64,000 nt of DNA from Candidatus Poribacteria bacterium (GTDB lineage Bacteria; Poribacteria; WGA-4E; WGA-3G), in contig OY282374.1 of assembly GCA_958295815.1 (NCBI GenBank), positions 2,314,856 through 2,378,855 on the forward strand, in the 5' to 3' direction. The notes below the pieces were generated by a model. That model worked only from the letters and a program-made list of their open reading frames with translations. It made no database searches and was not told the origin of the DNA. Below, one piece after another: positions 26,503-33,852 of the stretch; positions within the stretch are counted from its first letter, which is position 1, and the number at the start of each line of letters is the position of its first letter. The translations under genes and the position numbers were made by a program.

Positions 26503-27675
26503 ATGGCGACACCGAAAAAAATTGCTGCAATCATCACGACCTATTATCAGCATTCGCACGCGGACGTGATTGCTACCAAATACATGAAGGGTTTTCCAAC
26601 GGATACTGGGCATCAAATGCCTCGCGTTGAACTGGTATCTATCTATCTCGATCAGGTAGACGATCGAGACATCGGTGTCGGTCTGGCAGCTGAACACAAC
26701 GTCCCCATTTATCCGAGTATTCGGCAAGCGTTGACGCTGGGTGGAAACGAATTGGCTGTTGATGGTGTGATATTGATCGGTGAGCACGGCGACTATCCGT
26801 ATAACGAGTTCGAGCAGCACATGTATCCACGCCGTTATATGTTTGAGCAGATTTGTGGCGTCTTTGCATCAAGTGGCAGGTCAGTCCCTGTGTTCTGTGA
26901 TAAACACCTCTCCTACAATTGGGCTGACGCTATCTGGATGTATGACCGGTCGAAAGCACTCGATGTACCCTTTATGGCAGGCTCTTCGCTCCCGCTCTCT
27001 TGGCGGAAACCCTTTTTAGAACATCCTCTTGACACAGAATTGGATTCAGCCATCGGTATCGGCTATGCCGGTGTTGAGTCCTACGGGTTTCATTCGATTG
27101 AGACGCTACAATGTATGATAGAGCGTCGGCAAGGTGGTGAGTCAGGGATTGTGGCGATTCAGTGTCTGGAAGGCGATGCCGTCTGGGAAGCGGGCAGGGC
27201 AGGAAAATGGTCGCTCGAATTAGCCGAAATCGCATGCGAACAAATCGAGAATCGTCCCGATACATCCTTTATAGAGGGATGTCCGAATCCGATAGCATTT
27301 CTGCTGGAGCACCGAGATGGTTTTCAGTCGGCGGTGCTAATGTTAAGCAGTTACGTTTCTGATTTTGCTTATGCAGCGAAAGCTGGGGACACACACTACG
27401 CTACGGAGTTCTACTTACAAAACGGGCCGCCGCATGCCCATTTTAGTTATTTGAGCCTTAATATTGAGGAGATGTTCGTGACCGGGGAACCTCAGTATCC
27501 TGTGGAACGGACACTGCTTGTGACGGGTGTTCTCGATGCTCTCATGCATTCGCGAGCGGAAGGACATGTCCGGCTTGAGACGCCGCATTTGGCTGAACTC
27601 GCGTATCGCTCCTACCAAAAGATGCCCATCCGACCTGTGGCACCCCGTCCCGAAGGGGCGACGTTAATAGTATAA
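26503..27675 (+). CDS. conserved protein with dehydrogenase-like layout, function unknown
   Basis: A 390-residue protein starting K-K-I-A-A-I-I-T-T-Y-Y. It contains G-V-I-L-I-G-E-H-G-D-Y-P near residue 86 and V-F-C-D-K-H-L-S near 130, and ends L-E-T-P-H-L-A-E-L-A-Y with R-P. Such proteins occur in planctomycetes and relatives, sometimes labelled Gfo/Idh/MocA-related, but I see no clear G-x-G-x-x-G nucleotide site. GGGAGGAG precedes the ATG. It follows argB by 65 bases and could share its transcript. The reaction cannot be stated. Confidence 0.7.
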   Translation: MATPKKIAAIITTYYQHSHADVIATKYMKGFPTDTGHQMPRVELVSIYLDQVDDRDIGVGLAAEHNVPIYPSIRQALTLGGNELAVDGVILIGEHGDYPYNEFEQHMYPRRYMFEQICGVFASSGRSVPVFCDKHLSYNWADAIWMYDRSKALDVPFMAGSSLPLSWRKPFLEHPLDTELDSAIGIGYAGVESYGFHSIETLQCMIERRQGGESGIVAIQCLEGDAVWEAGRAGKWSLELAEIACEQIENRPDTSFIEGCPNPIAFLLEHRDGFQSAVLMLSSYVSDFAYAAKAGDTHYATEFYLQNGPPHAHFSYLSLNIEEMFVTGEPQYPVERTLLVTGVLDALMHSRAEGHVRLETPHLAELAYRSYQKMPIRPVAPRPEGATLIV

Positions 27676-27710
27676 CTTTAATCGATTTACTCACACAAAA
27701 TAAAATATTT

Positions 27711-28118
27711 TTATCGAAACTGTTCAAGAAAATCAGCGGCGGTTACAATAAGAATGCCCTGATAGTTCTGCAGCGGTAGTAAGTGTCTTTTGTCACCGGT
27801 AACAATGTGGGTAGCACCACCTACAAGCGCGCATTCTATTACTTTGTTGTCGTCAGGATCCGTAGGAACACTTTCAAGTCGATTTGTAATTTTAACCATT
27901 CGGAGGAAGCCAAGAAGCCTTGTAATAATCCTTGAAGTTCTAAATTGTGGATATTCAAGTTTAGTGGTTAACTTCTCATCAAACTCAGCAAGTATTTCAG
28001 TACAGGTTACACCTTCAGCTCTATCTGTCATTGCGAGCTTGATGCAATCATAAGGAACTCCACCCCAAACCATACCAGAGATCAAAATATTTGTATCGTA
28101 AACGACTATTGGTCGCAT
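27711..28118 (-). CDS. PIN-domain toxin
   Basis: A 135-residue PIN-family ribonuclease-like protein. The acidic residues expected in the active site are visible: V-V-Y-D-T-N near residue 5, E-I-L-A-E-F near 43, D-P-D-D-N-K near 89 and T-G-D-K-R near 108. It belongs to the COG1569-like putative toxin group. It overlaps the upstream small gene by 13 bases, the usual antitoxin-toxin arrangement. Confidence 0.85.
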   Translation of the reverse strand: MRPIVVYDTNILISGMVWGGVPYDCIKLAMTDRAEGVTCTEILAEFDEKLTTKLEYPQFRTSRIITRLLGFLRMVKITNRLESVPTDPDDNKVIECALVGGATHIVTGDKRHLLPLQNYQGILIVTAADFLEQFR

Positions 28119-28363
28119 TCCCGGTCCTCGTGGACAAGATCATCAATAAAATCTATACGTTCTTCTTCAGTCATAGTGTTCCAGTCTAACCCTCGTGCTG
28201 CACATATTTTTCGGACCTGTGCTTCCCCATATTTTATCTGGTCGGCGTGTTCGGCGTGCGCTTGTTCTGCAAGCGTGGTGAGTACAGCAATTTTATCTTC
28301 TGGTGGAATCTGTTGAATAAAATCAATAACCTGCTCGGTTGTTAATTTGAGGGTCACTTCCAT
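28106..28363 (-). CDS. antitoxin partner of the PIN toxin
   Basis: An 85-residue acidic protein, L-T-T-E-Q-V-I-D-F-I-Q-Q-I-P near the N-terminus and very acidic at the C-terminus, with AAAGGAG before the ATG. Its position directly upstream of and overlapping the PIN gene identifies it as the likely antitoxin. I see no obvious ribbon-helix-helix or AbrB motif, so autoregulation is not demonstrated. Confidence 0.75.
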   Translation of the reverse strand: MEVTLKLTTEQVIDFIQQIPPEDKIAVLTTLAEQAHAEHADQIKYGEAQVRKICAARGLDWNTMTEEERIDFIDDLVHEDRECDQ

Positions 28364-28392
28364 TTCGATTGACTCCTTTCACAAGATTGCAG

Positions 28393-28418
28393 AAAGCGCG
28401 GTTAAAAAACCGCGCTTT
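28393..28418 (-). terminator. hairpin terminator after the oxidoreductase at 28424
   Basis: AAAGCGCGGTT and AACCGCGCTTT form an 11-bp stem with a four-base loop, directly after the stop on the minus strand. The T-run is short. Confidence 0.6.
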
Positions 28419-28423
28419 GAACC

Positions 28424-29428
28424 TTAGCGTTCGGGACGTGCTGGTACGCCTGTTTCCGCAGATTCGTAGATGAGATCCATCAATTCAGATTGAATAATCC
28501 CGTTCATCGGACTCGTGCGAGACTCCGCTCTGCCTAATACGGCGTCGATGAAGTTGTCATCAGGTGAACCAGCAGACATATCATCTGTGATGGGTGGTGG
28601 ATCTAACGCTTCGTTCCCTTTCCAGACCCGAATCCAGCCGCCACTCCAGCCGTCTACCTCGATCCTGCCGTTTTCAAAGACCAACGCCATGTGTGTGCCA
28701 CCGGGACTTGGGCAATTGCCACTCACTGCCATTGCAGCGAGAACACCGCTCTCAAACTTGACGTTAATCGAAGAATTGATGTCAACATCTCGGTCTTGGT
28801 TGTCCGTATAGGCATAGACTTCCGCGACTTTCGACTCGACTGCCCAGCAGAGACTATTCAGGAGGTGTGCACCACTGTCATACGCTTGTCCGCCACCGGA
28901 GAGTTTCGGATTCTGCCGCCACGTCCCTGTTGTGCCACCTTTCCAGCCTTGCGTAATGTAGCCGATGACCAATTCCAACTTACCAAATTCGCCACTACGA
29001 ATGATCTCGCGGGTGTAATAGAGATTTGGCGTGCATGGTGTATTATAGCCAATCGTGAGGGTGAGTCCGGTCTCTTTTACCTTCTCTGCGAGGGTATACG
29101 CATCTTTAGAAGACGTGACCATCGGTTTCTCCATCAAGACGTGGCATCCCGCTTCAAGTGCCTGCATGCCCTGTTCAAAATGGAGCGTGTGTGGTGTGGA
29201 AATGACCACAGCGTCCGGCGATGTGTCTTCAAGCAATTTGCCGAGGTCGTCATAAGCACCGGGACGTGGACTGAGATCGGACAGATTCCGATCAATATAG
29301 CCGTTAGCGATGTCTGTATTCACATCACAAGTACCGACAATTTGCACGTCGGGGTTTGCATTCATCCGTCTGGCGTGGCCTGAAGAGTTTCCACCACACC
29401 CAATCATGGCAAGTCGAATCTTCGCCAT
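28424..29428 (-). CDS. Gfo/Idh/MocA-family oxidoreductase
   Basis: A 334-residue NAD(P)-dependent sugar- or inositol-type dehydrogenase. The Rossmann start is L-A-M-I-G-C-G-G-N-S-S-G. S-T-P-H-T-L-H and E-K-P-M-V-T near residues 77-102 are family hallmarks, and G-G-Q-A-Y-D-S-G-A-H-L matches the conserved catalytic G-G-x-x-x-D-x-G-x-H. The substrate is unknown. AAGGAG precedes the ATG. The PhyH-type dioxygenase at 29469 lies just upstream on the same strand, suggesting a shared catabolic or modification role. Confidence 0.88.
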   Translation of the reverse strand: MAKIRLAMIGCGGNSSGHARRMNANPDVQIVGTCDVNTDIANGYIDRNLSDLSPRPGAYDDLGKLLEDTSPDAVVISTPHTLHFEQGMQALEAGCHVLMEKPMVTSSKDAYTLAEKVKETGLTLTIGYNTPCTPNLYYTREIIRSGEFGKLELVIGYITQGWKGGTTGTWRQNPKLSGGGQAYDSGAHLLNSLCWAVESKVAEVYAYTDNQDRDVDINSSINVKFESGVLAAMAVSGNCPSPGGTHMALVFENGRIEVDGWSGGWIRVWKGNEALDPPPITDDMSAGSPDDNFIDAVLGRAESRTSPMNGIIQSELMDLIYESAETGVPARPER

Positions 29429-29468
29429 ATTTTCTCCTTATTGTTCTTCTATTTTGCTGTTCCCAACC

Positions 29469-30287
29469 CTAAACGATTGGGCTTTCATACTTAAACTTCG
29501 CTAAATCGTTAACGCTAATTGCACCGTCACCAAACACCCGTGTAAAAGCGTGTCCGTGATGTGACTTCGTCTCGCCATGCATATAGCAGACGCTAAACGC
29601 ACGCCGCGGAATATCTGAATCGTTCGTACCCGAACTGTGCAACATCCAATTATGGAGTAAAACCACTTCTCCGGCTTTCAACTCCATCGGTTTCGGTGTA
29701 GCCTTTGCAACGATGTCGTCAATGTGTTCCTGTGTTAGGAAACCAGATCCATTTTCAGGGTTGATGAGTTTGCTGTGCGATCGTGGAATAATATGGACAC
29801 AGCCGTTCTTAAGCGTTGCCGGATCCAAGGCAGTATAAATGGTAATCTGTGGGTCTCGATCGAGATCCCTCCACCTATCTTGATGCCACGTGAGACTGGT
29901 GCCTTCGTGGGCAGGTTTGTTCATAAACATCGCCCGAAAACAGGCGATAGGGGTATTATCACCGTAAATCTTTGCGCATACCTCTTGGAAAATCGGTTTC
30001 TGGAGATACGATAAGAAAATTGGGTCGAGTTCAAGATTCTGAATTTTCCGATACAACAACGTTGAACCTTTGTGCCCTTTGGACTGCGGTCCCGGTGAGT
30101 TTTTACCTGGCTCACGGTCGAGCTGCATCATGATTTGGTCATAGTCCAAGGGTGCTTTACCGAGCATGATGTCATCCATGCGCTGCTGCAGTTCTGCGAG
30201 TTCGGCATCTGTCGCTATTTGTCCGATGCGAACATAGCCGTATTCCGAAAAATGTTCCCACTGTTCATCTGATATATGCTGTTCCAT
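29469..30287 (-). CDS. phytanoyl-CoA dioxygenase-family protein (PhyH 1)
   Basis: A 272-residue Fe(II)/2-oxoglutarate oxygenase homologue. The metal-binding H-x-D is W-H-Q-D-R-W near residue 136, and the distal His lies in N-W-M-L-H-S-S-G-T-N near 216. An Arg downstream (I-P-R-R-A-F) can bind 2-oxoglutarate. GGAGG precedes the ATG. It is followed by the Gfo/Idh/MocA gene on the same strand. The substrate is unknown; it is one of five family members in the window. Confidence 0.88.
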   Translation of the reverse strand: MEQHISDEQWEHFSEYGYVRIGQIATDAELAELQQRMDDIMLGKAPLDYDQIMMQLDREPGKNSPGPQSKGHKGSTLLYRKIQNLELDPIFLSYLQKPIFQEVCAKIYGDNTPIACFRAMFMNKPAHEGTSLTWHQDRWRDLDRDPQITIYTALDPATLKNGCVHIIPRSHSKLINPENGSGFLTQEHIDDIVAKATPKPMELKAGEVVLLHNWMLHSSGTNDSDIPRRAFSVCYMHGETKSHHGHAFTRVFGDGAISVNDLAKFKYESPIV

Positions 30288-30784
30288 GCTAAGCCTCCGA
30301 GTTGAACCTATCGTGGTTCTAACTTATGTATAGCAAGTTTTGGCTTACACGCTACGCCAAAAAACTATGTATTAAAGTATAACACATCTATTAATAAGTA
30401 CAAAAGTAAATAATGTTGAGGTAAAATACCTCGCCAGTGGAGGCGTGGCGTTTTGAAAAGAGAATTGTGGTTATGCCTTTTACCCTTACTTCTATCTGTA
30501 GCATTGATTTCTTGATAGCGACATCTTTTCCGAAAATAATGCAACCTTTTGACAACTAAGTTACGTCACCCAATTAAGAGATAGTAAACGCCAGTTTAAA
30601 AAATATTAGAAGCCAAGACCGACGCATATTGAGCAAAAAAGCAATAAATTCACCCAGAATGAGGAGTTTTTTAGGGATCTAACCCCCTAAATCCCCCTTA
30701 TCAGGGGGACTTTAATCGGAAATGCGCCTACTCTAAATATTTATCAAACTCACGTGATAGTAACGATTCCGGAGAAAGTTTGCA
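30288..30784. other. intergenic region upstream of the sigma-factor remnant
   Basis: About 500 bases. A segment from about 30498 (GTAGCATTGATTTCTTGATAGC and following) resembles 33464-33545 upstream of the intact sigma-propeller gene, including an ECF-like box pair. A CCCCCTTATCAGGGGG palindrome lies at 30699-30714 within a block of the CCCCCTAAATCC type. No credible gene. Confidence 0.6.
30541..30567 (+). promoter_or_regulatory. putative ECF-type promoter, site 1
   Basis: GCAAC (30541-30545) and CGTC (30564-30567) are 18 bases apart, preceded by AATAAT. The same layout occurs at 33506-33532 and 33783-33809. An AAC-containing -35 and a CGTC -10 are features of many ECF-dependent promoters. 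This copy now serves only the deletion remnant at 30785 and possibly the ABC permease. Confidence 0.5.
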
Positions 30785-30993
30785 ATGGAACTTAACGACG
30801 CTCAACTCATCCAGCGGACACTACAAGGTGACCAAGAAGCGTTTGGTCCGTTAGTCAAGAAATATCAGAAAGGGAACAAGTGGCACCGGAGATTCCGAGC
30901 CCTATTACTGCTCTTACCATTGACGGTAATGTGCTTTATGTCGGAACTGCTGGCATGGGTGTGCTCCGTTTCAGGCTTGATGAATCTCCTTAG
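30785..30993 (+). pseudogene. deletion remnant of a second sigma-propeller fusion gene
   Basis: The first 30 codons match the start of the intact fusion at 33853 (M-E-L-N-D-A-Q-L, then L-V-K-K-Y-Q-K-G). From about 30874 the sequence matches the last ~38 codons of that gene, but in another frame: V-A-P-E-I-P-S-P, then L-Y-V-G-T-A-G-M-G-V-L-R-F ending at the TAG 30991-30993. An internal deletion of roughly 2.8 kb has joined the two ends out of frame. The apparent 81-residue frame running to 31030 is therefore an artefact after residue 30. RBS and upstream region are retained. Confidence 0.85.
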
Positions 30994-31023
30994 TGTTGAA
31001 GAAAAAAATAGTGAGGAATTATC

Positions 31024-32448
31024 ATGTTAAAGACCTTGATTGAAAAAGAGATTATGCACCACATTCTCAGTGTCCGTTTTGTAGCACTCCTCGTGATGTG
31101 TCTGCTGCTCATTCCGCTCACGCTTTCTATCAATTATCGACAATATAGCCAAAACGTTATCGACTACCAAGAAGCCATCAAACTCGCGCGTTCAGAAGCC
31201 GAAGAGAAAACGCTGGATGCTCAGAACCCAGACGTAGAAGTATCTAAACTCTTTCTCAAACCGACCCCTTTCAGTGTGTTTGCAAACGGGTTAGAGGAGG
31301 CACTGCCTACCTATCTCGGAATGACACGCAATGGTGTTCGGCAAGGTTCAACGGGACTTGCCGAAGCACCCCTCTCTTATGCTTTGGGAAATCTTGATTT
31401 TCTCTTTGTGGTAAGTACTGTCTTCAGTCTGCTCGCGCTCCTGTTTACCTTTGATGCAGTTGCCGGGGAGAGAGAAGCAGGGACGCTTCGGATTACCTTG
31501 GCAAATGCCCTTCCTCGCGATCTGTTTTTATGGAGCAAATTGATTGGTGGATACGTTGTATTCGTCATCCCATTTTTGGTGTCGTTTCTGTTCGGTTTAC
31601 TTTTACTTGTCTGGATGGGATTACCCCTCGGAGAATCGGACATTTTTTCACGAGTCGTCTGCTTCATGCTAGTTTCTTTGCTTTATATTGCTGTTTTTTT
31701 TACGATAGGCGTGCTGATCTCTACTTATCTCGACAACTCGAAAACAGCTCTCATCGTCGCCTTTTCCGTCTGGGTATTCACTGTGTTGATAGCACCACGG
31801 GCTGGATTTGTTATTGCTAAATTTATCGCACCGGCTCAAACACTGCAGAGTGTCTATATGGAAAAGAGTGCTATTCGCAATAACCTCAATACAGAAAAAG
31901 ATGAAAAAATAACAAAAAAATTCATAGAAACTATGGGAGGTCGTTTAGAGATAGGACCGGAGGGCAAGGATAATTTGCAGGACCTCCGCGAACCTATTAA
32001 CAGAGAATATCGGCTGAAATTCGAGAATCAGGCGAACAAGATTGATAGAGCATATCAACTTGAAAAAACGAGGCAGGAATCCGTGGGAGAGTTCATTTCC
32101 CGAATCTCACCTACATCTTCGTTAATTTTTCTTGCCATGAACTTAACACAGACGGGGAAACTAAAAAGGGATGCTTACTTCCAAACCGGTGAGTCCTACT
32201 ATACACAACTCAACGAAAATTATTTCAGCCAGATTTCAGACGATCCGTTTGCACAAATAGCACAAGTGGCATCTCGTATGAATACGTCTAAGTCAGATAA
32301 TGACAAAATCACTCCGCCGCCGAACTTGACCGATCCTTCCTTAGCCGAAACATTCCGCCAGTCCGCAGTGGATGTGTTGCTGCTCTGCTTCTTCATTGTG
32401 GTGTTGACAACAATAGCGTTTCTGAAATTCTTCAGTTCCGATATTTAA
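31024..32448 (+). CDS. ABC-2 type transporter permease
   Basis: A 474-residue membrane protein. A first helix near residues 17-35 is followed by an extracytoplasmic region, a cluster of helices between about 120 and 270, a long charged loop and a last helix near 450-470. The motif A-G-E-R-E-A-G-T-L-R-I-T-L-A-N near 152 is the typical ABC-2 sequence before a transmembrane turn. The shape suits Nos/Gld-like or DUF3526-type permeases. No ATPase gene is adjacent; it follows the sigma-propeller remnant, so an original partner may have been lost. GAGGAATT precedes the ATG. Confidence 0.75.
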   Translation: MLKTLIEKEIMHHILSVRFVALLVMCLLLIPLTLSINYRQYSQNVIDYQEAIKLARSEAEEKTLDAQNPDVEVSKLFLKPTPFSVFANGLEEALPTYLGMTRNGVRQGSTGLAEAPLSYALGNLDFLFVVSTVFSLLALLFTFDAVAGEREAGTLRITLANALPRDLFLWSKLIGGYVVFVIPFLVSFLFGLLLLVWMGLPLGESDIFSRVVCFMLVSLLYIAVFFTIGVLISTYLDNSKTALIVAFSVWVFTVLIAPRAGFVIAKFIAPAQTLQSVYMEKSAIRNNLNTEKDEKITKKFIETMGGRLEIGPEGKDNLQDLREPINREYRLKFENQANKIDRAYQLEKTRQESVGEFISRISPTSSLIFLAMNLTQTGKLKRDAYFQTGESYYTQLNENYFSQISDDPFAQIAQVASRMNTSKSDNDKITPPPNLTDPSLAETFRQSAVDVLLLCFFIVVLTTIAFLKFFSSDI

Positions 32449-32530
32449 CGCGATAGATGTCACGTCCGCTACTATGCGAAATTATGAAGATATATGGTAG
32501 ATTTTAGAATTACTTAGACACTCTATACCT

Positions 32531-32630
32531 AGACATGTCGCCCCGCTGGGGCTTTATTTCGGGGAGGCATCGGTTTCTATAGACATGTCGCCCCGCTGGG
32601 GCTAAACCCTTAGCATACAAGCACTTTCAT
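32531..32630. repeat. two CGCTGGGGCT hairpins and a 34-bp block shared with 38417
   Basis: Two copies of AGACATGTCGCCCCGCTGGG lie 50 bases apart (32531 and 32581). The DNA from 32597 to 32630 (GGGGCTAAACCCTTAGCATA and 14 more bases) is identical to 38417-38450. Both sites lie shortly upstream of genes for exported proteins. Confidence 0.8.
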
Positions 32631-32679
32631 GTGTTGTAATGTGTTTGAATCAAAGTGTTGAATATCAAGGAGATTCCAA

Positions 32680-33423
32680 ATGAAATTCACACGCACTATA
32701 GTCTTACTATTTTTCTTAGCACTCTCTGCATGGTCAGGGACGTTTCTGGAAACTTTTAACGATGGAGACTTGGAAGACTGGCAGGAGCTTGTGGAGTTGA
32801 ATAAACCACCCGGTTTATGGGAAATTATCAATGATGAACTTCACGCCGTAAATCGTCAAGAAGCTCTGTATTTACTTACAACTGGGGATGACACGTGGGA
32901 AGATTACACTGTTGAATTTGATGTCAAACCGCTTAAGAAGCACGGCATTGGAAAAATCTCAATCGCTGTGCGAGTGAAGGAAACTTGGGTGGTTTACTGC
33001 AGTATCCATGATCCAGTTGTTCTCATTGATGATAAACCCGCTGTTCACGAGCCACGAATGGACTGTTTCGCGGGTAGTTTACACGATGTAACATTCATAT
33101 CGCTCGACACTGCCCCTCATCCACTTCTAAAATTGGATAAATGGTCACATTTGAAGTTAGATGTGTCTGGAAATATGTACACTTTCTGGGTTAATGAGGA
33201 ACAGGTTATGGAACCCACGGAATTTGAGGTGCCTGAAATTGTTCAAGATAGGTTTGGGTTTCCAGGTTTTCTGACAGGCGGTATAGGTTTCGGTCTCGCT
33301 AATTATACGGCGCGTTTTGATAACATCACTATCACCGGCAATGGGATTCCAAACAGAGGCGTTTTACCCGTAACGCCCAAAGAAAAACTCGCAACAACAT
33401 GGGGTAACTTAAAGACATTTTAG
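32680..33423 (+). CDS. secreted jelly-roll protein with C-terminal W-G tag
   Basis: A 247-residue protein with a signal peptide (residues 1-20). The concanavalin-like beta-sandwich pattern includes F-N-D-G-D-L-E-D-W near 25, D-Y-T-V-E-F-D-V near 72, W-S-H-L-K-L-D-V near 150 and G-G-I-G-F...A-R-F-D-N-I near 200. This resembles family-16-type or DUF1080-like carbohydrate-binding folds without an obvious catalytic Glu pair. It ends K-L-A-T-T-W-G-N-L-K. AAGGAG precedes the ATG. Function probably glycan binding, by inference. Confidence 0.75.
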   Translation: MKFTRTIVLLFFLALSAWSGTFLETFNDGDLEDWQELVELNKPPGLWEIINDELHAVNRQEALYLLTTGDDTWEDYTVEFDVKPLKKHGIGKISIAVRVKETWVVYCSIHDPVVLIDDKPAVHEPRMDCFAGSLHDVTFISLDTAPHPLLKLDKWSHLKLDVSGNMYTFWVNEEQVMEPTEFEVPEIVQDRFGFPGFLTGGIGFGLANYTARFDNITITGNGIPNRGVLPVTPKEKLATTWGNLKTF

Positions 33424-33505
33424 GGAAGGTGTATTGCATCGAGCATCCTTCCAACCTTTCAGTAGCATCGACTTTTCTGTCGCTACATCTTTTCCCAGAA
33501 ATAAT

Positions 33506-33532
33506 GCAACTTTTCGACATCCCAAACCCGTC
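33506..33532 (+). promoter_or_regulatory. putative ECF-type promoter, site 2
   Basis: GCAAC (33506-33510), 18 bases, then CGTC (33529-33532), preceded by AATAAT and followed by ACTTAA. It has the same spacing as sites 1 and 3. A looser relative (GCCAC...TGTC, spacing 20) lies at 33609-33637. Confidence 0.5.
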
Positions 33533-33706
33533 ACTTAAATTAAAAGGCTTAGAATTTGAAGGGTTTTTTGGGTAAACAAGGTGTTTGTTTTTAATTTCTC
33601 GAAATAATGCCACCTTTCGATACTCTAAAGTTATGTCCCTTCAATCAAATAGATTTTAAACTTTGCCAAATCGCTACTTGAAAACCCACTTAAAAAGGAG
33701 ATAAAA

Positions 33707-33781
33707 ATGCGCTTTGTAATGATTAACCTATTTCTCGTCTGTTTGCTACTATTCGGTATCAGTTACCTCGCTTTCAGTTAA
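33707..33781 (+). CDS. 24-residue hydrophobic peptide
   Basis: ATG 33707 to TAA 33781, with AAAAAGGAG ideally spaced upstream. The peptide starts M-R-F-V-M-I-N-L-F and is hydrophobic almost throughout (L-F-L-V-C-L-L-L-F-G-I), enough for one membrane helix. It could be a small membrane protein or the signal-peptide stub of a lost secreted gene. A good ribosome site and location between the ECF-like boxes argue that it is translated; coding is not proven. Confidence 0.45.
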   Translation: MRFVMINLFLVCLLLFGISYLAFS

Positions 33782-33782
33782 T

Positions 33783-33809
33783 GCACCCTTTGGATACCTA
33801 AACAGCGTC
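33783..33809 (+). promoter_or_regulatory. putative ECF-type promoter, site 3, next to the sigma gene
   Basis: GCACC (33783-33787), 18 bases, then CGTC (33806-33809), followed by ACTTAA. It lies 43 bases before the start codon of the sigma-propeller gene, suggesting autoregulation. Confidence 0.5.
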
Positions 33810-33852
33810 ACTTAACAATTAAGGGGATGTATAATGCCGGAGGAAATTTGCC

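Larger units (their letters stand above)
33424..33852. other. leader region of the sigma-propeller gene
   Basis: About 430 bases holding two good and one weaker copy of an ECF-like box pair (33506, 33609 and 33783) and a 24-codon membrane peptide (33707-33781). The DNA around 33470-33545 resembles 30498-30580. Confidence 0.6.

Noticed and set aside
28691..29383. A 230-codon plus-strand frame opposite the Gfo/Idh/MocA gene
   Set aside because: The minus-strand protein has all family motifs in this span; the plus frame has no start signal and a composition typical of antisense DNA.
30453..30515. A 20-codon TTG-start frame with a signal-peptide-like Leu-rich sequence
   Set aside because: The start is weak, the GGAGG-like sequence is about ten bases away, and there is no conserved partner. 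It may be a relic of a secreted gene but cannot be supported.
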